Part shown: piece after piece, positions 8,636 to 16,114 of the stretch
How positions within the stretch are numbered: the stretch's first letter is position 1
How the letters are laid out: each line of letters begins with the position of its first letter
Assembly (NCBI RefSeq): GCF_964033635.1
Contig: NZ_OZ035533.1
Location: forward strand, 3,100,001-3,164,000
Length of the DNA: 64,000 nt
Source of the DNA: Chitinophaga sp. MM2321
GTDB taxonomy: Bacteria > Bacteroidota > Bacteroidia > Chitinophagales > Chitinophagaceae
Direction of reading: 5' to 3'
The notes under the pieces: generated by a model
What the model was told of the DNA's origin: nothing
Seen by the model: only the letters and a program-made list of their open reading frames with translations
Databases searched by the model: none
Position numbers and translations under genes: made by a program

Positions 8636-9739
8636 TTAGGGGATATTCAGCTGGTAACGTATGGATCTTCCCGCTCCTTCCTGCAGTAAAACACCGATAA
8701 CCTGCAGCTCCTGTAAATCACGGGTGGCAGTAGCTTTGGAGGTTTTGCTGATGCTGATATATTTCCTGGCAGTCATCCCTCCTTCAAATCCTTCGGCACC
8801 TTTCTCAAGCATCCTATTGACCACTTTCAATTGCCGCTCATTGAGCTGATGCTTATATTGGTCAAAGAATCGCGCTTTCTTTACCGTAAATTGAACGGTG
8901 GCTTTTGCATCTCGCTGAGCTGCTAAAATTACACCAGCAAAATAATTTACCCAGTTAGTGATTTCTATAGACCGCTGGGCCTCCTTTAATGCGGCATAAT
9001 AGGCCATTTTATCCCGCTCTATCGTTTTGGAAAGACTTAGCATAACAGGTCGTCCGAGCGATTGTGACAACGCCTTCTCCGCGATAGCACGACCAATTCG
9101 CCCGTTACCATCTTCAAACGGATGTATCGATTCAAAATACAAGTGCGCCACGGCCGACTTCAACACCGCTTCTGCAACTTCACCTTTTAATGAAAACGTG
9201 CAGTTGTTATACCATTGCAAAAACTGCTGCATTTGCTTTGGGACTTCAGACGACGGTGGGGCTTCGTAGTGTACCACCACCCGCCCGTATGCGCCCGAGA
9301 CTATTTGCATCGGCGCTGATCCCTTTCTCCATTCTCCTGAATTAATATTTTGAGCACCAGCCATCAACATACCATGCCATGTGTGGAGCATCTCTACATC
9401 CAATGGCTGATCAAAGGATCTCCTCACTTCCAACATCAATTGAGCTACTCCTTCCGCCCGTTTATCCTTGACGTAAACAGGCTTTTCATTCAACCCAAGA
9501 TTATTCCGTATAGACGACATGACATCTTCGCGACTGATATACTCGCCCTCAATTTCGGAGGTTTTAACCGCTTCAGACAGCATGAGCTGTAGCAGTGTTT
9601 CCTTCTTTAAATCATCAGAAAGCCCTTGGATAGCACCGCTTATCTCCCCCGTTTCTTGCGCAAACGCCAGGATGAGGGGTTGAATTTCATGGACTTCATA
9701 GGCAAAGTCAGGCCATTCCGGAAACTGCCAATTATACAT
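8636..9739 (-). CDS. Fic family protein with inhibitory motif and C-terminal winged helix
   Basis: The 367-residue protein has an N-terminal DUF4172-type region, a Fic core and a C-terminal winged helix-turn-helix (about 285-367, SISKTSKATATRDLQELQVIG). The Fic motif HPFEDGNGRIGR (206-217) is intact, so it should transfer AMP, or another nucleotide moiety, to a hydroxyl side chain. TSEIEG (60-65) matches the inhibitory (S/T)xxxE(G/N) motif, which makes it an N-terminally auto-inhibited (class II) Fic protein. The DNA-binding domain and two palindromes just upstream of the start codon suggest it represses its own gene. The target protein is unknown. Confidence 0.9.
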   Translation of the reverse strand: MYNWQFPEWPDFAYEVHEIQPLILAFAQETGEISGAIQGLSDDLKKETLLQLMLSEAVKTSEIEGEYISREDVMSSIRNNLGLNEKPVYVKDKRAEGVAQLMLEVRRSFDQPLDVEMLHTWHGMLMAGAQNINSGEWRKGSAPMQIVSGAYGRVVVHYEAPPSSEVPKQMQQFLQWYNNCTFSLKGEVAEAVLKSAVAHLYFESIHPFEDGNGRIGRAIAEKALSQSLGRPVMLSLSKTIERDKMAYYAALKEAQRSIEITNWVNYFAGVILAAQRDAKATVQFTVKKARFFDQYKHQLNERQLKVVNRMLEKGAEGFEGGMTARKYISISKTSKATATRDLQELQVIGVLLQEGAGRSIRYQLNIP

Positions 9740-9741
9740 AA

Positions 9742-9770
9742 TGAGCCGATTAGGTTAGTTAATCGGCTCA
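9742..9770. promoter_or_regulatory. Palindromic operator O1 of the Fic gene
   Basis: A 29-bp palindrome with perfect 11-bp arms TGAGCCGATTA/TAATCGGCTCA and a 7-bp spacer begins 3 bp upstream of the Fic start codon and abuts a TAnnTTTG box. A bound protein here would block initiation. The same arms recur in O2 at 9786-9814. Confidence 0.75.
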
Positions 9771-9776
9771 AATATA
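9769..9776 (-). promoter_or_regulatory. -7 promoter box (TATATTTG) of the Fic gene
   Basis: On the minus strand TATATTTG matches the Bacteroidota TAnnTTTG element exactly. It sits between the two palindromes and touches O1, about 30 bp before the Fic start codon. Confidence 0.6.
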
Positions 9777-9785
9777 GCGAATTTA

Positions 9786-9814
9786 TGAGCCGATTAAGCA
9801 TTTTAATCGGCTCA
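9786..9814. promoter_or_regulatory. Palindromic operator O2 of the Fic gene
   Basis: A second 29-bp palindrome has the same 11-bp arms as O1 and a different 7-bp spacer. The centres are 44 bp apart, about four helical turns, which would put two bound dimers on the same face of the DNA. Confidence 0.75.
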
Positions 9815-9836
9815 AACTATATTCCGCAAGTAGTTT

Positions 9837-9927
9837 TATAGCGATAAAAATCCGGAAGATCTGCATCTGTTGTTTTTTAACAGGTCATGATAAGATCAGG
9901 CTACTTCTTCATTAATGCAATAGCGTA
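9837..9927 (-). pseudogene. 91-bp direct repeat, copy B (orphan GH9 5' fragment)
   Basis: This copy repeats the leader and first ten codons of the GH9 gene (here MQIFRIFIAI) with seven mismatches to 7448-7538. No GH9 body follows: the frame runs into the Fic promoter region. It is therefore a dead fragment. Fic and the isomerase lie between the two copies. Confidence 0.75.
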
Positions 9928-9979
9928 TCAACGCTTTCGTTTCTTCCAATTTTCCGGAAACGGGGGTATGCTCACCCAT

Positions 9980-11308
9980 TTACATCCCAATGAAATAATG
10001 CGCCAGCCCAAATAAAATACTGAGCATAATCAGGTAGATGACGTTCATCCTGAACCGGAGCATCAGGAAAAGAGAAACAATCACCCAGGCCAATGAAATG
10101 TAGTCCAGGCCGGCAATTGTTACTTCGCCGGGGAAGATGACACTTTTGCCGAGAAAGAGCGTCAGGTTCAGGATCACTCCTACCACCGCAGCGGTAATGA
10201 ATCCCAGCACGCCCTCAATGACGGGGTTGCCCTGCGTTTTTTCTATAATGGGTGCGCCGATAAAAATAAACAGGAAGCAAGGCAGGAAGGTATAAAATGT
10301 GGTGGCGATAAGGCCGATAGACCCCATCCATAAAGATCCGTTAAAATGGTTGTACCCGGCCATGAAGCCCACAAAGGCCAGTACGATGATCAGCGGACCA
10401 GGTGTTGTTTCCGCCAGCGCAAAGCCATCTACCATTTGCAGGTTGGTGAGCCAGTTCAGTTTGGTGACACTGAACTGCGCCACATAGGGTAATACGGTAT
10501 AAGATCCACCCACGGTTACAAAGGCCGTTTTTGTAAAGAACAGCGACAGCCCTGTCCAGAAGCGAAAATCATCTGTCAGGAAATAGAAAAGGATAAAAGG
10601 GATGATCCATAAAAGCAGGCCGATGCCGAGCTGTTTGAATATACGTTTCCCTGCAAACCCGGCATCGGGTGCAACGGAATATCTGTTGAGGAAATAACGC
10701 CGTTCATCTGCTGATTCCTCTTCGATACTTTTATTTCTTTTATGATATAGAGAAGGCCAGATGTACTTCATGAGCAGTGCGATCACGATTGTTCCGGCTA
10801 TGATCAACAGCATGGAAATATTATAGAAGAAGATGCATACAAAAGCGATAGCCGCCAGGATAATATGCAGCGGTCCATGTAACGATTTTTGGGCAATCTT
10901 AAACAGTGCAATAATGATAATAGCGATCACGGCAGGTTTCAGTCCATTGAACATCGCGTAAATCCAGGGTAAGTTCCCGAATAACACGTACACAATGCTT
11001 AACCCCAATAAAATGAACATGGAAGGGAGTACAAACAGGATTCCTGCTACGAGTCCGCCCCGTTTGCCATGGAGCTGCCATCCGATATAAGTTGCCAGTT
11101 GCTGCGCCTCCGGGCCCGGTAAAATCATACAATGACTAAGCGCATGGTGAAATTTACTGTTGCTGATCCACTTCTTTTTATCAACCAGGTAGTCGTGCAT
11201 AATAGCAATATGCCCGGCTGTTCCTCCAAAACTTATCCACCCTAATTTGAACCAGAATTTTAATGCCTCTTTAAACGATGGTCGCTGTAAATTGTTTGTA
11301 TCTTCCAT
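9980..11308 (-). CDS. chrA: Chromate transporter ChrA (CHR family)
   Basis: The 442-residue membrane protein is a long-chain, two-domain CHR protein. Each half starts with the family signature: FKLGWISFGGTAGHIAIMHD with HCMILPGPEAQQLATYIG in the first half, and FFTKTAFVTVGGSYTVLPYV with ALAETTPGPLIIVLAFVGF in the second. About ten to twelve hydrophobic segments are visible. ChrA exports chromate across the inner membrane; some relatives may move other anions. It is transcribed alone, so the true substrate is uncertain. The start ATG is followed by the short soluble N-terminus usual for the family. Confidence 0.9.
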   Translation of the reverse strand: MEDTNNLQRPSFKEALKFWFKLGWISFGGTAGHIAIMHDYLVDKKKWISNSKFHHALSHCMILPGPEAQQLATYIGWQLHGKRGGLVAGILFVLPSMFILLGLSIVYVLFGNLPWIYAMFNGLKPAVIAIIIIALFKIAQKSLHGPLHIILAAIAFVCIFFYNISMLLIIAGTIVIALLMKYIWPSLYHKRNKSIEEESADERRYFLNRYSVAPDAGFAGKRIFKQLGIGLLLWIIPFILFYFLTDDFRFWTGLSLFFTKTAFVTVGGSYTVLPYVAQFSVTKLNWLTNLQMVDGFALAETTPGPLIIVLAFVGFMAGYNHFNGSLWMGSIGLIATTFYTFLPCFLFIFIGAPIIEKTQGNPVIEGVLGFITAAVVGVILNLTLFLGKSVIFPGEVTIAGLDYISLAWVIVSLFLMLRFRMNVIYLIMLSILFGLAHYFIGM

Positions 11309-11445
11309 TCCGTATCTTCCCTTTTCAGATCATATTTCCGGCTGCAAAAAACAGGTTTTCCGAAGTGAAGCAAAGGTACTAATAAAGAGGCTGCCAATCA
11401 AGCTTTGAGGCATCTTTTTAATGAATTTTACAGCGCCTGCCGGCG

Positions 11446-12201
11446 TCAGCTTTTGCCTTCCAGCCAGCTTTTAAATTCCGCCACCCTCTCCCGGCTAATA
11501 ATAACATCAGTATCAACATATGGGGCTAATTGAAGTATTAATCTGCTATTGTAATAAGTCGTTATCTTTTTAATGGCATCCAGGTGGATTATAAACTGCC
11601 GGTTGATCCGGAAGAACAGGTTTTTGTCTAACAGTTTTTCAATCTGGTCCAGCGAGTAATCCAGCGGCAGCCGCTGATTAGCGGTAGTGGTAGCCATGGT
11701 AATCCCTTTGCTGAAATGCAGGTAAGCAATATCCTGCGCCTTTACATACACCAGCTGGTTATTGACCTTACCGATAAAGCGCGTGCTGTTGCGCCGCATA
11801 AACTCTTCCGCAATCTTTTCTATGCTGATAACATTACCGGCTACCGGCTGAAAATTTTCGTACTTACGGAGCGCGTTCTTCAGCTCTTCCAGTTCAATAG
11901 GCTTCATCAGGTAATCGATGCTGTTTACCTTGAAAGCCTGTAAGGCAAATCCATCAAATGCGGTGGTAAAGATGACCGGTGTCTGTATTTTCATCTTGCT
12001 GAAGAGCTCAAAGCAATTCCCGTCTGACAACTGGATATCCATCATCATCAGGTCTACCCGATGCCCTTCCTCCAGCCATTTCAAGCCTTCTGTTACGGAT
12101 TCTATCACCGCCACCACTTCGATGCCCGCATCATATTTATGCAGCAGCTGTTTAAGGCGCTCTGCATTGTGCATCTCATCTTCAAATATGACTATCTTCA
12201 T
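11446..12201 (-). CDS. LytTR-family response regulator
   Basis: The 251-residue protein has a receiver domain (1-120; acidic pocket E7-D8-E9, phosphoacceptor D55 in LMMMDIQLSDG, Lys in YLMKPIELEEL) and a LytTR DNA-binding domain (about 145-248; QDIAYLHFSKGITMATT, FFRINRQFIIHLDAIKKI). It should bind DNA and activate or repress after phosphorylation by the sensor encoded just upstream. The start codon overlaps the kinase stop by four bases (ATGA), which indicates translational coupling. Its target genes cannot be told from the sequence. Confidence 0.92.
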   Translation of the reverse strand: MKIVIFEDEMHNAERLKQLLHKYDAGIEVVAVIESVTEGLKWLEEGHRVDLMMMDIQLSDGNCFELFSKMKIQTPVIFTTAFDGFALQAFKVNSIDYLMKPIELEELKNALRKYENFQPVAGNVISIEKIAEEFMRRNSTRFIGKVNNQLVYVKAQDIAYLHFSKGITMATTTANQRLPLDYSLDQIEKLLDKNLFFRINRQFIIHLDAIKKITTYYNSRLILQLAPYVDTDVIISRERVAEFKSWLEGKS

Positions 12202-13274
12202 GCGTGATTAATAATGGGTATTTTTACAATAAACATTCCTTCCGATTGCTGTATTTCAAGACTACGCTCGCTGATCAATGCATATCTTTTCTGAATATTT
12301 TCAAGCCCGATACCAGATGACAGATCAGGATTGTTTTTCTTTCTTATATGATTAGCTACGATTAAATAGCCATCCTCTCCTTTCACAGTGATCAATAACG
12401 GATCATTTGCGGAAAAGCGGTTATGTTTGATGGCATTTTCTATTAATAATTGCAGGGATACCGGTGGTATCATGCCTTTCTGCCGGGTTACTTCATCAAT
12501 CTCCACTTTGAACTGAATGCTTTGCTGGTGCCTGATCCGCATCAGGAAGATGTACGATTCCAGGAAGTCCAGCTCTGTTTGTACCGTTACCAGGTTTTCA
12601 AATTTCTTATCCAGGATATACCGGTAGGTTTTGGCCAGCTGTGTAATATAATCGGCGGAGAGATCCGGGCTTTTATACACGAGGTTGGTCAATACACTGA
12701 GTGAATTAAAAAAGAAATGTGGATCTATCTGATTCCGGAGCGCATCATATTTTGCCTGGATATTTTCTCTCATCAGTCTTTCTGCCTGTACCTGGTATTC
12801 TTTCCATCCTGAATAGTAAAACACAATACCATTAAAAGCCAGTATGAGCACATAAAACATGAAGATCCCAAAGTTAAGATCGTAGCTGAATGCTTTAAAG
12901 GCCTCCCACGCCTCATATCGTTCAAACAACAGGATATCCATTACTGCATACAAAAAACCGAAACAGAAAGCCGACAACATACCATAGAACATCAAAGAAC
13001 AACAGAGGATGGCCAGCCGTTGGGGTGCCTGTTTTCCTGCAATCCTTTTTTCAATAGCTCTGGCGAGCCACACTGCTCCTTCCCATACCAGTAATCCAAA
13101 CAGCACATATACCACGCTGAACATCTGCCCGCGGAAATCGAGCATCCGCAATCCCTGCACAAACGTATGATCAAAGGATTTGAAGATGATACTGAAAGTG
13201 TACAGTATCAGCATCCTGGATAAATACAGGAATATTTTGCTGGAAAATAATGGTTCGCTCTCCTTAAAGTTCAT
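12198..13274 (-). CDS. LytS/YehU-type sensor histidine kinase
   Basis: The 358-residue protein has four hydrophobic segments (about 10-30, 45-65, 80-105 and 125-155), then the His_kinase domain with NQIDPHFFFNSLSVLTNL (phospho-accepting His) and an ATPase part with LIENAIKHNRF and SGIGLENIQKRY. It senses an unknown signal through the membrane part and phosphorylates the LytTR regulator. An upstream in-frame codon exists at 13340, but it would overlap the preceding gene; I chose the ATG at 13274 (MNFKESEP), which leaves a 16-bp gap. Confidence 0.9.
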   Translation of the reverse strand: MNFKESEPLFSSKIFLYLSRMLILYTFSIIFKSFDHTFVQGLRMLDFRGQMFSVVYVLFGLLVWEGAVWLARAIEKRIAGKQAPQRLAILCCSLMFYGMLSAFCFGFLYAVMDILLFERYEAWEAFKAFSYDLNFGIFMFYVLILAFNGIVFYYSGWKEYQVQAERLMRENIQAKYDALRNQIDPHFFFNSLSVLTNLVYKSPDLSADYITQLAKTYRYILDKKFENLVTVQTELDFLESYIFLMRIRHQQSIQFKVEIDEVTRQKGMIPPVSLQLLIENAIKHNRFSANDPLLITVKGEDGYLIVANHIRKKNNPDLSSGIGLENIQKRYALISERSLEIQQSEGMFIVKIPIINHA

Positions 13275-13290
13275 AATAGCCACAGTATCC

Positions 13291-14277
13291 TTAAAAATAG
13301 TTATTTTCTTTGAACCAGCTGTGCGCGCCGGAGATAGCATCTTCTATGGGAGTGTATCGAAGCATCAGCTCTCGCTCAGACTTTTTTCCCGAGTAATAGT
13401 TATCCAGGCTGAGTAAATAAGCAGCCGAGTACGTTAGTTTTCCGGGGATATGCGTCAACCGCTGGAACAGGGAACCAGCTATGCCTGCCAGTTTCAGCGC
13501 GAAGGCAGGTATTCTGATCATCACCTTCCGTTCTCCTGAGATGGTATTCAGCATCGTGAAGAACTCCCGGTAACTTAAATTATGTCCTGCCAGCAGATAG
13601 CACTCCCCGATCTTCCCTTTTTCAATGGCATTGAGAATACCTTTGCAAACGTCCTGGATATGTACAAAATTTTTCCCGCCGGGTGGATAGAACAGGATCT
13701 TCTTCTTCATGCCATACAAGATCAGTTCGCCGGAGCTGGGTTTGGTATCACAGGGACCTATCATAAAAGTGGGATTGACCACAATACCACGAAGTCCGCG
13801 TGCCATCACCTGCTCCAGCACATATTGCTGTGCGAGGTATTTGGTGTTGATATATCCTGAATTGGCGTTGAACAAAGTGAAGCCATTCAATTCGCTGCCG
13901 GGGTTATTTCTGGTACCAGGGCCGATAGTATTCGCTGTGCTGACATAAATAAACCGCTCCACCTTATTAGCGATACAGGCTTCCGCTATATTTTTTGTGG
14001 CAGTAAAATTTATCCGTTCATATTCTTCAAAAGTGGTATCCCATTGAGCGGTGATACAGGCCGCGTGGATCACTACATCACAGCCGGCTACGGCTAATAT
14101 TACATCTTCCTTATTATCTATATTCCCAAAAAACACTTCACAGGGAATGTCGGAGATCCCTTTCAGATTGGCCGTGGGCCTGATCATCGCTTTCACCTCG
14201 TATCCCAGTCTGTATAGCTCCCGGGTGAGATTGGCTCCCAGAAAGCCGTTGGCACCTGTTATCAGTACTTTTTTCAT
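13291..14277 (-). CDS. NAD-dependent epimerase/dehydratase (extended SDR)
   Basis: The 328-residue enzyme has the extended-SDR pattern: GANGFLGANLTRELYRLGYEV as NAD(P)-binding motif, GCDVVIHAACIT, YVSTANTIG, and the catalytic YxxxK as YINTKYLAQQY. It most resembles dihydroflavonol-4-reductase/3-beta-HSD-like reductases, which reduce a carbonyl on a small lipid or sugar. It follows the classical SDR gene by 4 bp, so the two probably form one transcript and may act in one pathway. The substrate is unknown. Confidence 0.87.
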   Translation of the reverse strand: MKKVLITGANGFLGANLTRELYRLGYEVKAMIRPTANLKGISDIPCEVFFGNIDNKEDVILAVAGCDVVIHAACITAQWDTTFEEYERINFTATKNIAEACIANKVERFIYVSTANTIGPGTRNNPGSELNGFTLFNANSGYINTKYLAQQYVLEQVMARGLRGIVVNPTFMIGPCDTKPSSGELILYGMKKKILFYPPGGKNFVHIQDVCKGILNAIEKGKIGECYLLAGHNLSYREFFTMLNTISGERKVMIRIPAFALKLAGIAGSLFQRLTHIPGKLTYSAAYLLSLDNYYSGKKSERELMLRYTPIEDAISGAHSWFKENNYF

Positions 14278-14281
14278 CTTG

Positions 14282-15079
14282 CTATATAAATTGTATTTCT
14301 TTCTTTACTTCCCTGGAAACCAGTTTCAGTTTGAGTGTGAGCGGCAGTAGCTGCATCAGGGTGTGATTGATCCTGTTCATAACACCAGGTATGATTACCC
14401 TGCATTTAGCCAGTGTTCCGCGTAGGGCGATATCGGCAATTTCAGTAGCAGGCAACAGGCCCATTTTACCTTTGAACCCCTGTCCTATGATCCTCCGGGA
14501 GGTATGTGAATTTGTCATGATAGGACCGGGATATACTACGCTCACGGATAAACCGGTACCGGACAATTCTTCCTGTAGCCCCAGGAAAAAGGAAGAGATA
14601 AATGCTTTGGAAGCCGGGTATACCGTTTTATAGGCTATCGGCGTAAAAGCGGCCATGCTGGCGATATTCATGATGTAGCTTTCTTTGTTTTCCAGCAGGT
14701 GCGGAATCAGCATACGGGTGAGCAATACCGTACTTCTTACATTCAGCAGGATGATGCTGTCGATCTTCTCCAGGGATGTATCTGTGATAGCTGAGGTACC
14801 GCCTACGCCGGCATTGTTGATCAGAAAGTCGATTGGAAATTGCGTCATCATATCTTTCAGCTGTGATTTAAGTTCTTCGCTGTCGGTCATGTCAAACTCA
14901 AAAACCCGTACATCCACGTTGTATTCCAGTGACAGGCTTTCTGCCAGTAAAAACAGGTTGCCACCGGGCAATCCCATCAGGATCATGTTCCTGTTCATGA
15001 CAGCGCACTGCCGGGCAAACTCTTTGCCCAGTCCGGAGCTGGCTCCCGTTATCAATGTATATTTTTTAATGTCCTGCAT
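14282..15079 (-). CDS. Short-chain dehydrogenase/reductase
   Basis: The 265-residue classical SDR shows TGASSGLGKEFARQC (cofactor binding), NNAGVGG, MNIASMAAF with the catalytic Ser, and YPASKAFISSF with the Tyr and Lys. The C-terminal region (TEIADIALRGTLAKCRVIIPG) resembles DltE/YqjQ-like reductases that act on acyl chains or lipids. An upstream TTG at 15106 also opens the frame, but the ATG at 15079 directly precedes the first beta strand and is preferred. It is tightly linked to the epimerase gene. Confidence 0.88.
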   Translation of the reverse strand: MQDIKKYTLITGASSGLGKEFARQCAVMNRNMILMGLPGGNLFLLAESLSLEYNVDVRVFEFDMTDSEELKSQLKDMMTQFPIDFLINNAGVGGTSAITDTSLEKIDSIILLNVRSTVLLTRMLIPHLLENKESYIMNIASMAAFTPIAYKTVYPASKAFISSFFLGLQEELSGTGLSVSVVYPGPIMTNSHTSRRIIGQGFKGKMGLLPATEIADIALRGTLAKCRVIIPGVMNRINHTLMQLLPLTLKLKLVSREVKKEIQFI

Positions 15080-15293
15080 ATGGTTGTTTGTAATGATACC
15101 CTGCAAAAATGCAGTGTCTGCCGTCTACGGCAAACGATTTTCCGATGAGTTGCAGGATGAAGCCCCTGGACCGTAAGAATCCATGCGATTGTTGTAATAT
15201 GGCTGTATTTTGCAGAATGGGTAGTAACAGGAACGCTTCGTTATTAAAAAACTTCCATAATAATTTACTATTTTATCCCCGATAAATTCTCAT

Positions 15294-15989
15294 ATGAAAA
15301 AAAGCATTCTTACTACATTTCTTACCGGAGCTACCCTGTTCTGCGCAGTTGCATTGCAGGCGCAAACACGTAGCCTCTTTAATTTCAAGAACTTTGACGG
15401 TTGGCATATTGATGTTCCTGCTATGGATAATGATGCATCGGTACAAAGTCCTTTTATACTGCGCAATGGTGTTTTCGTTAGCCTGGCCAGCCCACAGGGA
15501 CATATTATCACCGATTCCAGTTATCAGAACTACCGGCTCCAGGTAGAATACCGTTTCCCCGCCAAACCGGGCAATTGCGGCGTGCTGGTACACGCTTCCA
15601 CGCCCCGTGTATTGTATGGCATGTTTCCAAAATCCATAGAAACACAAATGATGCATGAAAATGCAGGCGACTTCTGGTGCATTGGGGAAGATATTACTGT
15701 ACCCGACATGGAAAGCCGGCGTGGCCCCAAAAGCAACTGGGGCGCTGTAGATGGTAAGGAACGCAGGATTAAAAACCTCACCGATAACTCAGAAAAACCA
15801 CTGGGAGAATGGAATACCATGATCGTGGAATGTGTAGGCAATGCCGTTAAAGTATGGGTAAACGGCGATCTTGTCAATTACGGCTACAACTGCACTGCGA
15901 GCAAAGGCAGCATCGCCTTACAGGCAGAAGGATCTGAAGTGGAGTTTCGCAAGGTGGATTTTACACCGATAAAAGAACTGACAAAATAA
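15294..15989 (+). CDS. DUF1080 (3-keto-disaccharide hydrolase-type) secreted protein
   Basis: The 231-residue protein has a signal peptide (to about residue 23, ALQAQT) and one DUF1080 beta-jelly-roll: LFNFKNFDGWHIDV at the start, YRLQVEYRFPAKPGNCGVLVH in the middle, and GEWNTMIVECVGNAVKVWVNG before the C-terminal strand EVEFRKVDFTPI. This family includes enzymes that cleave 3-keto-glycosides and lectin-like relatives. The pairing with the exported oxidoreductase at 4219 is suggestive but distant. A strong terminator follows the stop. Confidence 0.87.
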   Translation: MKKSILTTFLTGATLFCAVALQAQTRSLFNFKNFDGWHIDVPAMDNDASVQSPFILRNGVFVSLASPQGHIITDSSYQNYRLQVEYRFPAKPGNCGVLVHASTPRVLYGMFPKSIETQMMHENAGDFWCIGEDITVPDMESRRGPKSNWGAVDGKERRIKNLTDNSEKPLGEWNTMIVECVGNAVKVWVNGDLVNYGYNCTASKGSIALQAEGSEVEFRKVDFTPIKELTK

Positions 15990-16001
15990 TTGATCTTTTT
16001 T

Positions 16002-16052
16002 ATTGCCGGTGTTCTTTCTCCAGTGGAGAAAGAACACCGGCAATAATTTTTT
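16002..16052 (+). terminator. Strong Rho-independent terminator after DUF1080 gene
   Basis: A perfect 20-bp stem (16002-16021 with 16025-16044) with a 3-nt AGT loop is followed by AATTTTTT. The T-run is on the plus strand only, so it serves the DUF1080 gene and not CstA. Confidence 0.9.
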
Positions 16053-16114
16053 CTTTTCTATAATTTATGTGCATGTTCCGTAGCCGGATACTACCTGTAA
16101 TGCTGCGTATAAAG

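Noticed and set aside
9896..9979. 27-codon open frame starting just after the chrA stop
   Set aside because: It mostly covers the 91-bp repeat and its flank; too short and without family resemblance to be called a gene.
13274..13340. Longer N-terminus for the histidine kinase
   Set aside because: It would overlap the epimerase gene, and the extra residues are not membrane- or family-like; the ATG at 13274 is better.
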